Positions 24,417 to 33,031 of a stretch of 33,031 bases of DNA are shown here, one piece after another. A program made the translations under genes and the position numbers. The notes beneath the pieces were generated by a model. The model saw only the letters and a list, made by a program, of their open reading frames with translations, was not told where the DNA came from and did no database searches. The stretch comes from Actinomycetota bacterium (GTDB lineage: Bacteria; Actinomycetota; Thermoleophilia; Gaiellales; F1-60-MAGs149), in NCBI GenBank assembly GCA_016870485.1, contig VGBM01000016.1, positions 1 through 33,031 of the forward strand. The letters are read 5' to 3'. Within the stretch, counting starts at the first letter, position 1. Each line of letters begins with the position of its first letter.

Positions 24417-25672
24417 GCGCCATCCGCCCGGGCGCGGCGCTCGCCGTCTGGCTGCGGATCGGCTGCACGTCGTTCGGCGGGCCGGTCGCCCAGATCGACC
24501 TCCTGCACCGCGAGGTCGTCGAGCGCCGCGGCTGGCTCGACGAGCGCTCGTTCCTGCACGCGCTCCGGCTCTGCAACGCGCTGCCCGGGCCCGAGGCGCA
24601 GCAGCTCGCCTGCTGGCTCGGCTGGCGGGTCGGCGGCCTGCGCGGCGCACTCACCGCGGGCGGCCTCTTCATCCTCCCCGGCCTCGTCCTGATCCTCGCC
24701 CTCGCCTGGCTGTACGCGTCGCTCGGCGAGACCGCCTGGATGACCGGCGCGGTGCGCGCGCTCGGCGGTGCCGTGATCGCGCTCGTCCTCGCCGCGGGCC
24801 TGAGGATGGGCCGGCGCGTGGTCCGCACCCGCTGGGTGCTCGCACTCGGCGTCGGCGCCGGCGCCGCGATGCTGCTCGGCGCGCCCTTCCCCGTCGTGGT
24901 GGTCGCAGGCGCCGCGCTCGGCGTCCTGCTCGGGCGGGTGCGCCCGGCTGCGCTCGTGCCGCTCGAGGACCAGGTCGACCCGGGCGCCCCGCTCGACCCC
25001 GCCGAGCGCCGCCGCGTCGTGCGCCGCGCGCTCGTCGGGGGCGCGCTCTGGCTCGGGGGGCTCGGTGCGCTGCTCCTCGTCGGCGGCGTGATCGCGGAGC
25101 TCGCGGGCCTCTTCACGGTCGCGGCGCTGGTCACGTTCGGGGGCGCGTACGCGGTCCTGCCGTTCGTGGCCGCGGCCGCCGTCGACCGCTTCGGCTGGCT
25201 GACGCCCGAGCAGATGGTGGCCGGCCTCGCCCTCGGCGAGACGACGCCCGGCCCCCTGATCCTGGTCAACGCCTTCGTCGGCTTCATGGCGGGCTGGGCG
25301 GCCCTCGGCGGCGCCGCGGGCGGCATCGCCGGCGGGCTGGTGGCCACGGCGGCCACGTTCGCACCGTCGTTCCTCCTGATCGGGGTCGGCGCGCCGCTGG
25401 TCGAGCGCGTCCCGCAGCGCGGCCCGGTCGCCGACGCCCTCGCCGCCCTGCAGGGCGTCGTGGCGGGCGCGATCGCGGTGCTCGCGGTGTTCCTGGTCGG
25501 CACCGCGCTCCTGCCGACGGGCTCGATCGACCTGCTCGCCGCGGCCGTGGCCGTGGCCGTGTTCGCGCTGCGCCACCTCGGCCTGCCGGTGCCCGCACTG
25601 CTCGCCGCGACGGCGCTGATCGGCGCGCTCGTGGGGGTCCTCGACCCCGGCCTCCTGCTCGTCGCCCGCTAG
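24413..25672 (+). CDS. chrA: chromate transporter, two-domain (CHR family)
   Basis: A 419-residue membrane protein with two homologous chromate-transport domains. The first begins AVWLRIGCTSFGGPVAQIDLLHREVVERRGWLDE (in part), with the conserved FGGP. The second begins LFTVAALVTFGGAYAVLPFV and has the matching segment WLTPEQMVAGLALGETTPGPLILVNAFVGF (in part), with the conserved GETTPGP. Long CHR proteins efflux chromate, and probably related oxyanions such as sulfate, by secondary transport. The GTG start lies in the GTGA overlap with the MATE stop; no separate ribosome site is present. It is followed 12 bases later by aconitase ATG candidates. Whether chromate is the natural substrate is unknown, as no chrB or other resistance gene is present. 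Confidence 0.9.
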   Translation: MSAIRPGAALAVWLRIGCTSFGGPVAQIDLLHREVVERRGWLDERSFLHALRLCNALPGPEAQQLACWLGWRVGGLRGALTAGGLFILPGLVLILALAWLYASLGETAWMTGAVRALGGAVIALVLAAGLRMGRRVVRTRWVLALGVGAGAAMLLGAPFPVVVVAGAALGVLLGRVRPAALVPLEDQVDPGAPLDPAERRRVVRRALVGGALWLGGLGALLLVGGVIAELAGLFTVAALVTFGGAYAVLPFVAAAAVDRFGWLTPEQMVAGLALGETTPGPLILVNAFVGFMAGWAALGGAAGGIAGGLVATAATFAPSFLLIGVGAPLVERVPQRGPVADALAALQGVVAGAIAVLAVFLVGTALLPTGSIDLLAAAVAVAVFALRHLGLPVPALLAATALIGALVGVLDPGLLLVAR

Positions 25673-25683
25673 CCCGACCGTGG

Positions 25684-25689
25684 CATGAT
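25684..25689 (+). promoter_or_regulatory. putative -10 (CATGAT) of the aconitase gene
   Basis: CATGAT with 7 nt to the ATG at 25697. The first base departs from TANNNT, so support is weaker. Confidence 0.3.
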
Positions 25690-25696
25690 GCCGCGC

Positions 25697-28386
<2,690 letters not shown>

Positions 28387-28390
<4 letters not shown>

Positions 28391-29181
28391 CGCCCGAGCA
28401 CGCGCTCGATCACCAGCGCGACGCCGTCCTCGGCGTTCGTGGCGGTCACCTCGTCGGCGACGGCGAGCACGTCGGCGTGCGCGTTGCCGACCGCGACGCC
28501 GCGGCCGGCGAGGCGCAGCATCGGCAGGTCGTTCGGCATGTCGCCGAACGCGATCACCTCCACCGGGTCGATCCCGTGGCGGGCGCAGGCGACGCGCAGG
28601 CCGCGCCCCTTGTCGACGCCCCGGGCGGAGATCTCGACGATCCCCCAGCCCGAGTGCGTCACCTCGGCGCGGTCGCCGACGATCCCCTGCACGACCCGCA
28701 CGAGCTCGTCGTGGGGCAGGTCGTCGTCGCGGACGATCAGCTTGGTGGTGTCGCGGTCCGCGACGAAGGCGCGCACGTCGCCGATCAGGGTCCCGGGCGG
28801 CGCCGGCAGGCGCGCCGGGTAGTCGGCGTCGCGCCCGAAGGTGAAGGTCATCTCGCACGCGAAGCGGCAGCCCGGCGCGTCGGCGCGGAGGTGGTCGACG
28901 AGCTCCACGGCAAGGGCGCCCGGGATCGGGGCGTGGTCGAGCACGGCGTGCTCGTCGACGTCGTAGAGCAGCGCACCGTTGGCGCAGACCACGACGGCGT
29001 GGGCGCCCGTGGCGTCGGGCATCTCGCGCACCCAGCGCGGCGGCCGCCCCGTCACGAGGACGATCTCGATGCCGGCCGCCTGCGCGGCGTCGAGCGCGGC
29101 GCGGGTGCGCGCCGAGACGCCGCCGTCGGCGTCGAGCAGCGTGCCGTCGAGGTCCGAGGCGATCAGGCGCGGAAGGCTCAT
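28387..29181 (-). CDS. Cof-type HAD superfamily phosphatase
   Basis: A 264-residue HAD hydrolase. Motif I is IASDLDGTLLD near residues 7-17 (nucleophile Asp and acid/base Asp), motif II LVTGRPPRW, and motifs III/IV KGRGLRVACARHGIDPVEVIAFGDMPNDLPML (in part), including the GDxxND metal-binding signature. The large cap between residues ~80 and 190 is typical of the Cof (type IIB) subfamily, which dephosphorylates sugar phosphates, pyridoxal phosphate or nucleotide pyrophosphates. The specific substrate is unknown. A possible -10 TATGAC at 29196-29201 leaves a 14-nt leader. It converges on acnA with a 4-base overlap. Confidence 0.88.
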
Positions 29182-29313
29182 GCTGACAGATTCCCGTCAT
29201 ACGCGCGGGTGGTCATCCGCCGCACGAGCGTGTCACGAACTACCCAGGGCACGACCCGATCGCTTCCTCCCCGCGGCTCTCCGCGGACACCATCCCCTCC
29301 TCCCGTACGACGC

Positions 29314-29337
29314 CGAGGCCCGCGCAAGCGGGCCTCG
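29314..29337. terminator. hairpin terminator downstream of secG
   Basis: Perfect 10-bp stem: CGAGGCCCGC, tetraloop GCAA (TTGC on the minus strand), GCGGGCCTCG. It begins 13 bases past the secG stop. On the plus strand it is followed by a short TTT, on the minus strand by no T-run. Confidence 0.7.
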
Positions 29338-29350
29338 CGCGTTTCCCTGG

Positions 29351-29578
29351 TCATTGCAGGAGGAACCCGAGAAAGATGGTGTTGGCGACGAGCAGGACGG
29401 CGACGACGATCGTCATGCGCGTGAGGTTGCGCTCCATCACCTGCGTGGCGCCGAACTGCGACTGGCCGATGCCGAACGCGCCCGAGAGCCCCGTGTCCTT
29501 GCCGGAGTGGGCGAGCACCAGGATGATCACGAGCACCCCCAGGATCACCTGGAGCGCGACGAAGATGCCCTCGAGCAT
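29351..29578 (-). CDS. secG: preprotein translocase subunit SecG
   Basis: A 75-residue protein with two hydrophobic helices (about residues 3-24 and 54-74). The diagnostic loop is LAHSGKDTGLSGAFGIGQSQF, quoted in part, and resembles the conserved GxGLSGAFG segment of SecG. SecG joins SecYE in the plasma membrane and assists SecA-driven protein export. The ATG at 29578 is preceded by TACACT with a 7-nt gap and no Shine-Dalgarno. It is downstream of selD on the same strand with its own promoter, and is closed by the hairpin at 29314-29337. Confidence 0.93.
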   Translation of the reverse strand: MLEGIFVALQVILGVLVIILVLAHSGKDTGLSGAFGIGQSQFGATQVMERNLTRMTIVVAVLLVANTIFLGFLLQ

Positions 29579-29585
29579 GCCGCGC

Positions 29586-29591
29586 AGTGTA
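29586..29591 (-). promoter_or_regulatory. -10 (TACACT) of secG, leaderless
   Basis: TACACT on the minus strand with 7 nt to the ATG at 29578. Confidence 0.5.
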
Positions 29592-29620
29592 CCCGCACGC
29601 GGGGCCCGCGCCCGCCGGTC

Positions 29621-30628
29621 CTACGCGAGGCGCACGGCGCCCGCCGCACCGGCCGCGAGGCGCCCCACCACGGGCCCCGGCAGGAGCGCGGGGTCCGCCT
29701 CCGCCGGGACGGCCGCGAGCAGGCCACCCGAGGTCTGGGCGTCGCAGCCCAGGAGCGCGAGGTCGGGGTCCGCAGCGGCCGCGTCGAGGTAGGCCGCCGC
29801 CTCGCGGTTGCGGCGCGTGCCGCCCGGCACGGCCCCGGCCCGCAGGAGCTCGAGCGCGCCCGGCAGCGCCGGCAGGGCCGCCTGGTCGAGCTCCGCGGCG
29901 CAGCCCGACTGCCGGGCCATGGCGTGCAGGTGGCCGACGAGCCCGAAGCCGGTCACGTCGACGACGGCGTGCGGGGCGAAGGGGCGCAGGGCGCGGGCCG
30001 CGTCGCGGTTGGGCGCGGCCATCGACGCCACGGCCGCGGCGACCACGGCGGCATCGGCGAGGTCCTTGCGCAGCGCGTTGCAGACGATGCCCGTGCCGAG
30101 CGGCTTGGTCAGGCAGAGCAGGTCGCCGGGCCGCCCGCCCGCATTCGTCCAGAGGGCGTCGGGCCGGACGACGCCGGTCACGGCGAGGCCGTAGAGGGGC
30201 TCGGGCGCCGTCACCGTGTGGCCGCCGACGATCGCCACCCCGACCGACGCGGCCAGCTCCTGGCCGCCCTGCAGGATCCGCACGGCGACGTCGTGGTCGA
30301 GGTCCGCCGGCACGGCGAGGATCGCGAGCGCGAAGCGCGGCTCCCCGCCCATCGCGTAGACGTCGGAGACCGCGTTGGCCGCGGCGATCATGCCGTAGTC
30401 GCGCGCGTCGTCGACCGGCGGGCCGAACAGGTCCACGGTCTGCACGAGCAGCGTGCCGTCGTCGAGGCGCACGACGGCGCCGTCGTCCATCGTCGCGCTC
30501 GACACGAGCACGGACGGGTCCGCGGGGGCGGTGACGTGACGCAGGACCTGCGCCAGCTCCCCGGCGGGGAGCTTGGAGGCTCAACCGCCGCCCGTCGAGA
30601 GCCGGGTCAGCCGCACCTGCTCCGCCAT
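29621..30628 (-). CDS. selD: selenide, water dikinase SelD, itself a selenoprotein (UGA = Sec16)
   Basis: A 335-residue SelD when the in-frame UGA at 30581-30583 is read as selenocysteine. The start MAEQVRLTRLS leads to STGGGUASKLPAGELAQVL. Sec16 and Lys19 align with E. coli SelD Cys17 and Lys20, the catalytic pair. The rest is canonical: SSATMDDGAVVRL (ATP/Mg), TVDLFGPPVDDARDYGMIAAANAVSDVYAMGG (in part), VGGHTVTAPEP, CLTKPLGTG, VTGFGLVGHLHAMA and CDAQTSGGLL. It makes selenophosphate from selenide and ATP, the Se donor for Sec-tRNA synthesis and 2-selenouridine. The ATG has GGAGG 8 nt upstream; a TAGCGT -10 lies at 30664-30669. Reading UGA as stop would leave a 15-residue stub and a fragment starting at GTG 30511 that lacks the active site. 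selA, selB and selC are not in this window. Confidence 0.92.
30555..30573 (-). promoter_or_regulatory. putative bacterial SECIS hairpin in selD
   Basis: On the coding strand AGCTCCCC, loop GCC, GGGGAGCT form a perfect 8-bp stem. The stem begins 7 nt after the UGA and the loop starts 15 nt after it. Bacterial SECIS elements recognised by SelB are stem-loops just 3' of UGA with a small loop having G in its first positions, which this fits closely. Confidence 0.65.
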
Positions 30629-30663
30629 GACCACCCCCTCCCCGCCGTCGTCGATCCGCGCTC

Positions 30664-30669
30664 ACGCTA
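30664..30669 (-). promoter_or_regulatory. putative -10 (TAGCGT) of selD
   Basis: TAGCGT on the minus strand, 35 nt before the ATG, leaving a leader that holds the G-rich Shine-Dalgarno. Confidence 0.35.
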
Positions 30670-30707
30670 GCCGAGCGGACGGTCGGCCGCGGGCCCCCGA
30701 CTGCCGA

Positions 30708-30713
30708 TAAGGT
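30708..30713 (+). promoter_or_regulatory. -10 (TAAGGT) of the aldo/keto reductase gene, leaderless
   Basis: TAAGGT with 7 nt to the ATG at 30721 and no Shine-Dalgarno. Confidence 0.5.
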
Positions 30714-30720
30714 TCAGGCA

Positions 30721-31725
30721 ATGCAGCGACGCACCCTCGGATCCAGCGGCGTCGAGGTCTCGGCGGTCGGCTTCGGCGTCTGGACCCTCGCCACCGGCTG
30801 GTGGGGCGAGTACACCGACGACGACGCGGTCGCCCTCCTGCACCACGCCCGCGAACGCGGGATCACACTCTTCGACACGGCCGACACCTACGGCGAGGGC
30901 CGCGGCGAGCAACTCCTGCGCAAGGCCTTCGGCGACGACCCGGGCGTCCAGGTCGGCACCAAGTTCGGGTATGACATCTACTCGCCCTGGGACCGCAAGG
31001 GCCACAGCGAGCGCCCCCACGACTGGTCGCCCGCCTTCATCCGCTACGCCCTCGAGCAGAGCCTGCAGCGCCTCGGCCGCGACACGATCGACTTCTACCA
31101 GCTGCACAACCCGCGCCTCGACGCGCTCCAGGACGACGCCATCTTCGAGCTCCTCGACGAGCTCCTGCAGGCCGGCACGGTGCGCTCCATCGGCGTCGCG
31201 CTGGGCCCCGCGATCGGCTGGCGCGACGAGGGGCTGTGGGTGGCGGAGAACCGGCCGATCCACGCGATGCAGGTGATCCACAACGCGCTCGAGCAGCAGC
31301 CCGGCCGCGACTTCATCGCCGCGGCCCGCGCGAACGGCGTCTCGATCGTCGCCCGCGTCCCCCACTCGTCGGGGATGCTGGAGGGCCGCTACACGCTCGA
31401 CACCGTCTTCGCGGAGAACGACCACCGCCGCCACCGGCCGCGCTCCTGGCTCGTCGAGGGCGTCCAGAAGGTCGAGCGGGTGCGCTTCCTCGAGCGCGAC
31501 GACCGCACCCTCGGCCAGGCCGCAATCCAGTGGCTCCTGCACGAGCCCGAGGTGGCGAGCGTCCTCCCCAACATCTACGACCGGGACCAGATCGACGAGT
31601 TCGCCGCGGCCTCCGACGCGCCGCCCCTGACCGACGACGAGTTCCGGGCGGTCGAGGCGCTCTGGGAGGACGGCTTCGGCGTCGAGCCCTACGTCGAGGA
31701 GTCCGAGCCCGTCACGGGCGACTAG
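30721..31725 (+). CDS. aldo/keto reductase
   Basis: A 334-residue (alpha/beta)8 NADPH-dependent oxidoreductase. The catalytic tetrad is visible: Asp and Tyr in ITLFDTADTYGEG, Lys in QVGTKFGYD and His in DFYQLHNP. The C-terminal cofactor region follows ERDDRTLGQAAIQWLL and ASVLPNIYDRDQIDEF. The start MQRRTLGSSGVEVSAVGFG is the normal AKR opening. The family reduces aldehydes and ketones of sugars, steroids or xenobiotics; this member looks like the broad YajO/Gcy-type group with no defined substrate. It is divergent from selD across 92 bases. Its stop overlaps the opposite glycosyltransferase gene by 14 bases. Confidence 0.92.
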   Translation: MQRRTLGSSGVEVSAVGFGVWTLATGWWGEYTDDDAVALLHHARERGITLFDTADTYGEGRGEQLLRKAFGDDPGVQVGTKFGYDIYSPWDRKGHSERPHDWSPAFIRYALEQSLQRLGRDTIDFYQLHNPRLDALQDDAIFELLDELLQAGTVRSIGVALGPAIGWRDEGLWVAENRPIHAMQVIHNALEQQPGRDFIAAARANGVSIVARVPHSSGMLEGRYTLDTVFAENDHRRHRPRSWLVEGVQKVERVRFLERDDRTLGQAAIQWLLHEPEVASVLPNIYDRDQIDEFAAASDAPPLTDDEFRAVEALWEDGFGVEPYVEESEPVTGD

Positions 31726-32761
31726 CCGCGGCTTCGAGCACGTCGAGCAGGCGCCGCGCCTGCACGACGTCCGCATGGCGGTCGGCGACCGCCTGGCCGG
31801 CCGGATCGTCCCGCTCGAGCCGCAGCGCGGCCCGCAGCCCCGCGAGGATCGCGTCCTCGTCGGCCGGGTCGACGCGCACGGCGGCCGTCTCCGGCAGCTC
31901 GTGGGCGACGGGGGCCGTCCGCGACACCACCAGGGGCACGCCGCAGGCCACGGCCTCGATCGCCCCGAGCCCGTAGCCCTCGGACAGCGCGACCAGCGCC
32001 GCCGCGTCGGCCGCCCGCAGGAGGTCCGGGATCCGCTCCGGCGCGACCGCGCCGAGCAGCCGCACGTGGTCGAACCCGCGCAGGCGCTCGGCGAGGGGCC
32101 CGTCCCCGGCGATCCACAGCTCGCCCCCGCCCGCCTCGGCGCGCAGCCGCTGGACGGCGCGGGCGAGCCGCTCGGGGTTCTTGCGCTCGATCAGGTTGCC
32201 GACCTGCACGACCAGGGGGCGGCTGGGCGCGGGCCCGAAGGCCGTCGCGTCGCCCGCGCCGGGCCGGAAGCGGACCCGGTCGACGCCCGTGTCGACCACG
32301 ACGGGCTCGACGCCCGGGCAGACCGCCGTCAGGCGGTCGGCGAGGGGCTGCGAGACGGCGATCACGCGCGCCGCGCCCGCCAGCGCACGGCGCGTGGCCA
32401 GCCGCAGGGGCCGCGAGCGCTCGAGGTGCCCGACGTCGCCGCCGTGGGCGACGAGCACGTACGACGCACCCGCGACGCGCGCCGCCCGGCGCGCGACCCG
32501 GGCGGTGGGCACGAGGTAGTGCCCGAGCACGACGTCCGGGCGCATGCGGTTGGCCACGTGCGCGCCCTCGCGGCGGAGCCCGGCGTACTTGCCGGCCGAG
32601 CCGGCCCGGCCCGTGGCCCGGCGCTCGAGACCGACCAGCTCCACCACGCAGCCCGCCTGCTCGAGCGCGGCCGCCTGCCGCGCGACGAAGACGCCGTACT
32701 GCGGCGCGTCCGCGGACGGGAGCATGTTCGAGACGATCAGGATGCGGAGCGGTCGCTGCAC
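31712..32761 (-). CDS. glycosyltransferase family 4 (GT-B fold)
   Basis: A 349-residue GT-B glycosyltransferase. The N-terminal domain starts RILIVSNMLPSADAPQYGVFV, in part, followed by GHYLVPTA and VLVAHGGDVGHLERS. The C-terminal nucleotide-sugar domain has VVQVGNLIERKNPERLARAV, ELWIAGDGPLAERL and the E-x7-E motif region SEGYGLGAIEAVACGVPLVVS. These enzymes transfer a sugar from NDP-sugar to lipid, polysaccharide or small-molecule acceptors at the cytoplasmic face of the membrane. No other cell-envelope genes are adjacent, so the acceptor is open. The start is GTG at 32761, with CATCCT ending 6 nt upstream and no Shine-Dalgarno. It is divergent from tRNA-Thr. Confidence 0.9.
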   Translation of the reverse strand: MQRPLRILIVSNMLPSADAPQYGVFVARQAAALEQAGCVVELVGLERRATGRAGSAGKYAGLRREGAHVANRMRPDVVLGHYLVPTARVARRAARVAGASYVLVAHGGDVGHLERSRPLRLATRRALAGAARVIAVSQPLADRLTAVCPGVEPVVVDTGVDRVRFRPGAGDATAFGPAPSRPLVVQVGNLIERKNPERLARAVQRLRAEAGGGELWIAGDGPLAERLRGFDHVRLLGAVAPERIPDLLRAADAAALVALSEGYGLGAIEAVACGVPLVVSRTAPVAHELPETAAVRVDPADEDAILAGLRAALRLERDDPAGQAVADRHADVVQARRLLDVLEAAASRP

Positions 32762-32767
32762 CCCCTG

Positions 32768-32773
32768 AGGATG
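32768..32773 (-). promoter_or_regulatory. putative -10 (CATCCT) of the glycosyltransferase gene
   Basis: CATCCT on the minus strand with 6 nt to the GTG at 32761. Confidence 0.35.
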
Positions 32774-32790
32774 CCCTACCTCGCGGTCGC

Positions 32791-32796
32791 TAGGCT
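32791..32796 (+). promoter_or_regulatory. -10 (TAGGCT) of tRNA-Thr
   Basis: TAGGCT 9 nt before the first base of the mature tRNA. It is identical to the hexamer before parE and the amidase, which supports TAGGCT as a genuine -10 in this genome. Confidence 0.5.
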
Positions 32797-32805
32797 GCGC
32801 AGGCC

Positions 32806-32879
32806 GCCGGCGTAGCTCAGTTGGCTAGAGCACTCGCCTTGTAAGCGAGAGGTCCTCGGTTCGAGCCCGAGCGCCGGCT
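32806..32879 (+). tRNA. tRNA-Thr (anticodon UGU)
   Basis: Full cloverleaf by eye. Acceptor GCCGGCG pairs with CGCCGGC, D-stem GCTC with GAGC, anticodon stem CTCGC with GCGAG around loop CTTGTAA, and T-stem CTCGG with CCGAG around TTCGAGC. The anticodon TGT at 32840-32842 reads ACA and other ACN threonine codons. The discriminator is U. CCA is not encoded. Confidence 0.95.
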
Positions 32880-33031
32880 TCGTGGCGCGGCCGCGGGACC
32901 GGCTCCTCCACGCGGCCGGCCAGCTCCATCAGGAGCAGGACCGGAAGCGGCGCGAGCGGCACGGGGGGCGACGACGGCGAGGAGCGCCCGAGAGGGCGAC
33001 GGCCACCCCGGCCCAGCCGCGCCCCGTGGCG
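32880..33031. other. unassigned tail of the window after tRNA-Thr
   Basis: 152 bases with no start codon plus Shine-Dalgarno, no tRNA and no recognisable protein motif. Minus-strand frames are partly open, so the 3' end of a gene from beyond the window may reach in, but none of the translations is recognisable. Confidence 0.3.

Noticed and set aside
29621..30511. selD as a 5'-truncated gene or pseudogene starting at GTG 30511
   Set aside because: The frame upstream of 30511 still encodes conserved SelD sequence up to and past the TGA, the TGA sits exactly on the catalytic position, and a SECIS-like hairpin follows. Selenocysteine decoding explains all three.
32880..33031. A selC tRNA-Sec or other RNA gene after tRNA-Thr
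   Set aside because: No long variable arm, UCA anticodon or acceptor pairing could be found in this stretch.

Overview
This is a very GC-rich, gene-dense chromosomal window, by eye well above 70% GC with strong G/C third-position preference. Gene content points to a free-living actinobacterium. The lhr, tag and nei DNA-repair genes, a parE-parC type topoisomerase pair, the Tat/lipoprotein solute-binding protein and the SecG fit Actinomycetota. My best guess is a deep-branching class such as Thermoleophilia (Solirubrobacterales/Gaiellales); this placement is inference from protein style, not a search. No phage, transposon, CRISPR array or integrase is visible.

Layout. 1-3042: the start of a peptide-type ABC solute-binding lipoprotein, a CNNM/CorC transporter-like membrane protein and a TPR protein, all on the minus strand. 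3161-5152: an FAD-dependent DAO-family oxidoreductase converging on a TetR regulator, with a hairpin terminator between them and a 23-bp palindrome in the oxidoreductase leader. 5223-13860: a repair-rich block (Lhr helicase, Tag, Nei glycosylase) interleaved with an amidase and a class-III aminotransferase. 13820-17467: flavin amine oxidoreductase, MFS exporter, Lgt. 17533-22202: a coupled type II topoisomerase operon (parE-parC). 22207-25672: DsbA-like protein divergent from a coupled MATE/ChrA transporter pair. 25697-31725: aconitase, HAD phosphatase, SecG, a selenocysteine-containing SelD and an aldo/keto reductase. 31712-32879: a GT4 glycosyltransferase and a tRNA-Thr(UGU).

The strongest special feature is selD. 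Its reading frame is interrupted by an in-frame UGA at codon 16, exactly at the catalytic position, followed by a perfect 8-bp hairpin with a small G-starting loop that resembles a bacterial SECIS element. A conventional gene caller would truncate this gene. It implies that the organism decodes UGA as selenocysteine, although selA, selB and selC are not in this window.

At the level of gene expression, most transcription units have a TANNNT-like -10 hexamer ending only 6-9 nt before the start codon, so most mRNAs here should be leaderless. Genes with a clear Shine-Dalgarno (solute-binding protein, DAO oxidoreductase, aminotransferase, amine oxidoreductase, selD) are the minority. Two membrane-protein genes (CorC and MFS) are each preceded by a tiny arginine-rich ORF whose UGA stop overlaps the GUG start of the main gene. 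Convergent genes are packed so tightly that five of the six convergent pairs overlap at their 3' ends, and the sixth is separated by 4 nt. I did not find an obviously new multi-gene defence or metabolic system. The unusual content lies in the selenoprotein, the leaderless/coupled start architecture and the divergent promoter pairs.
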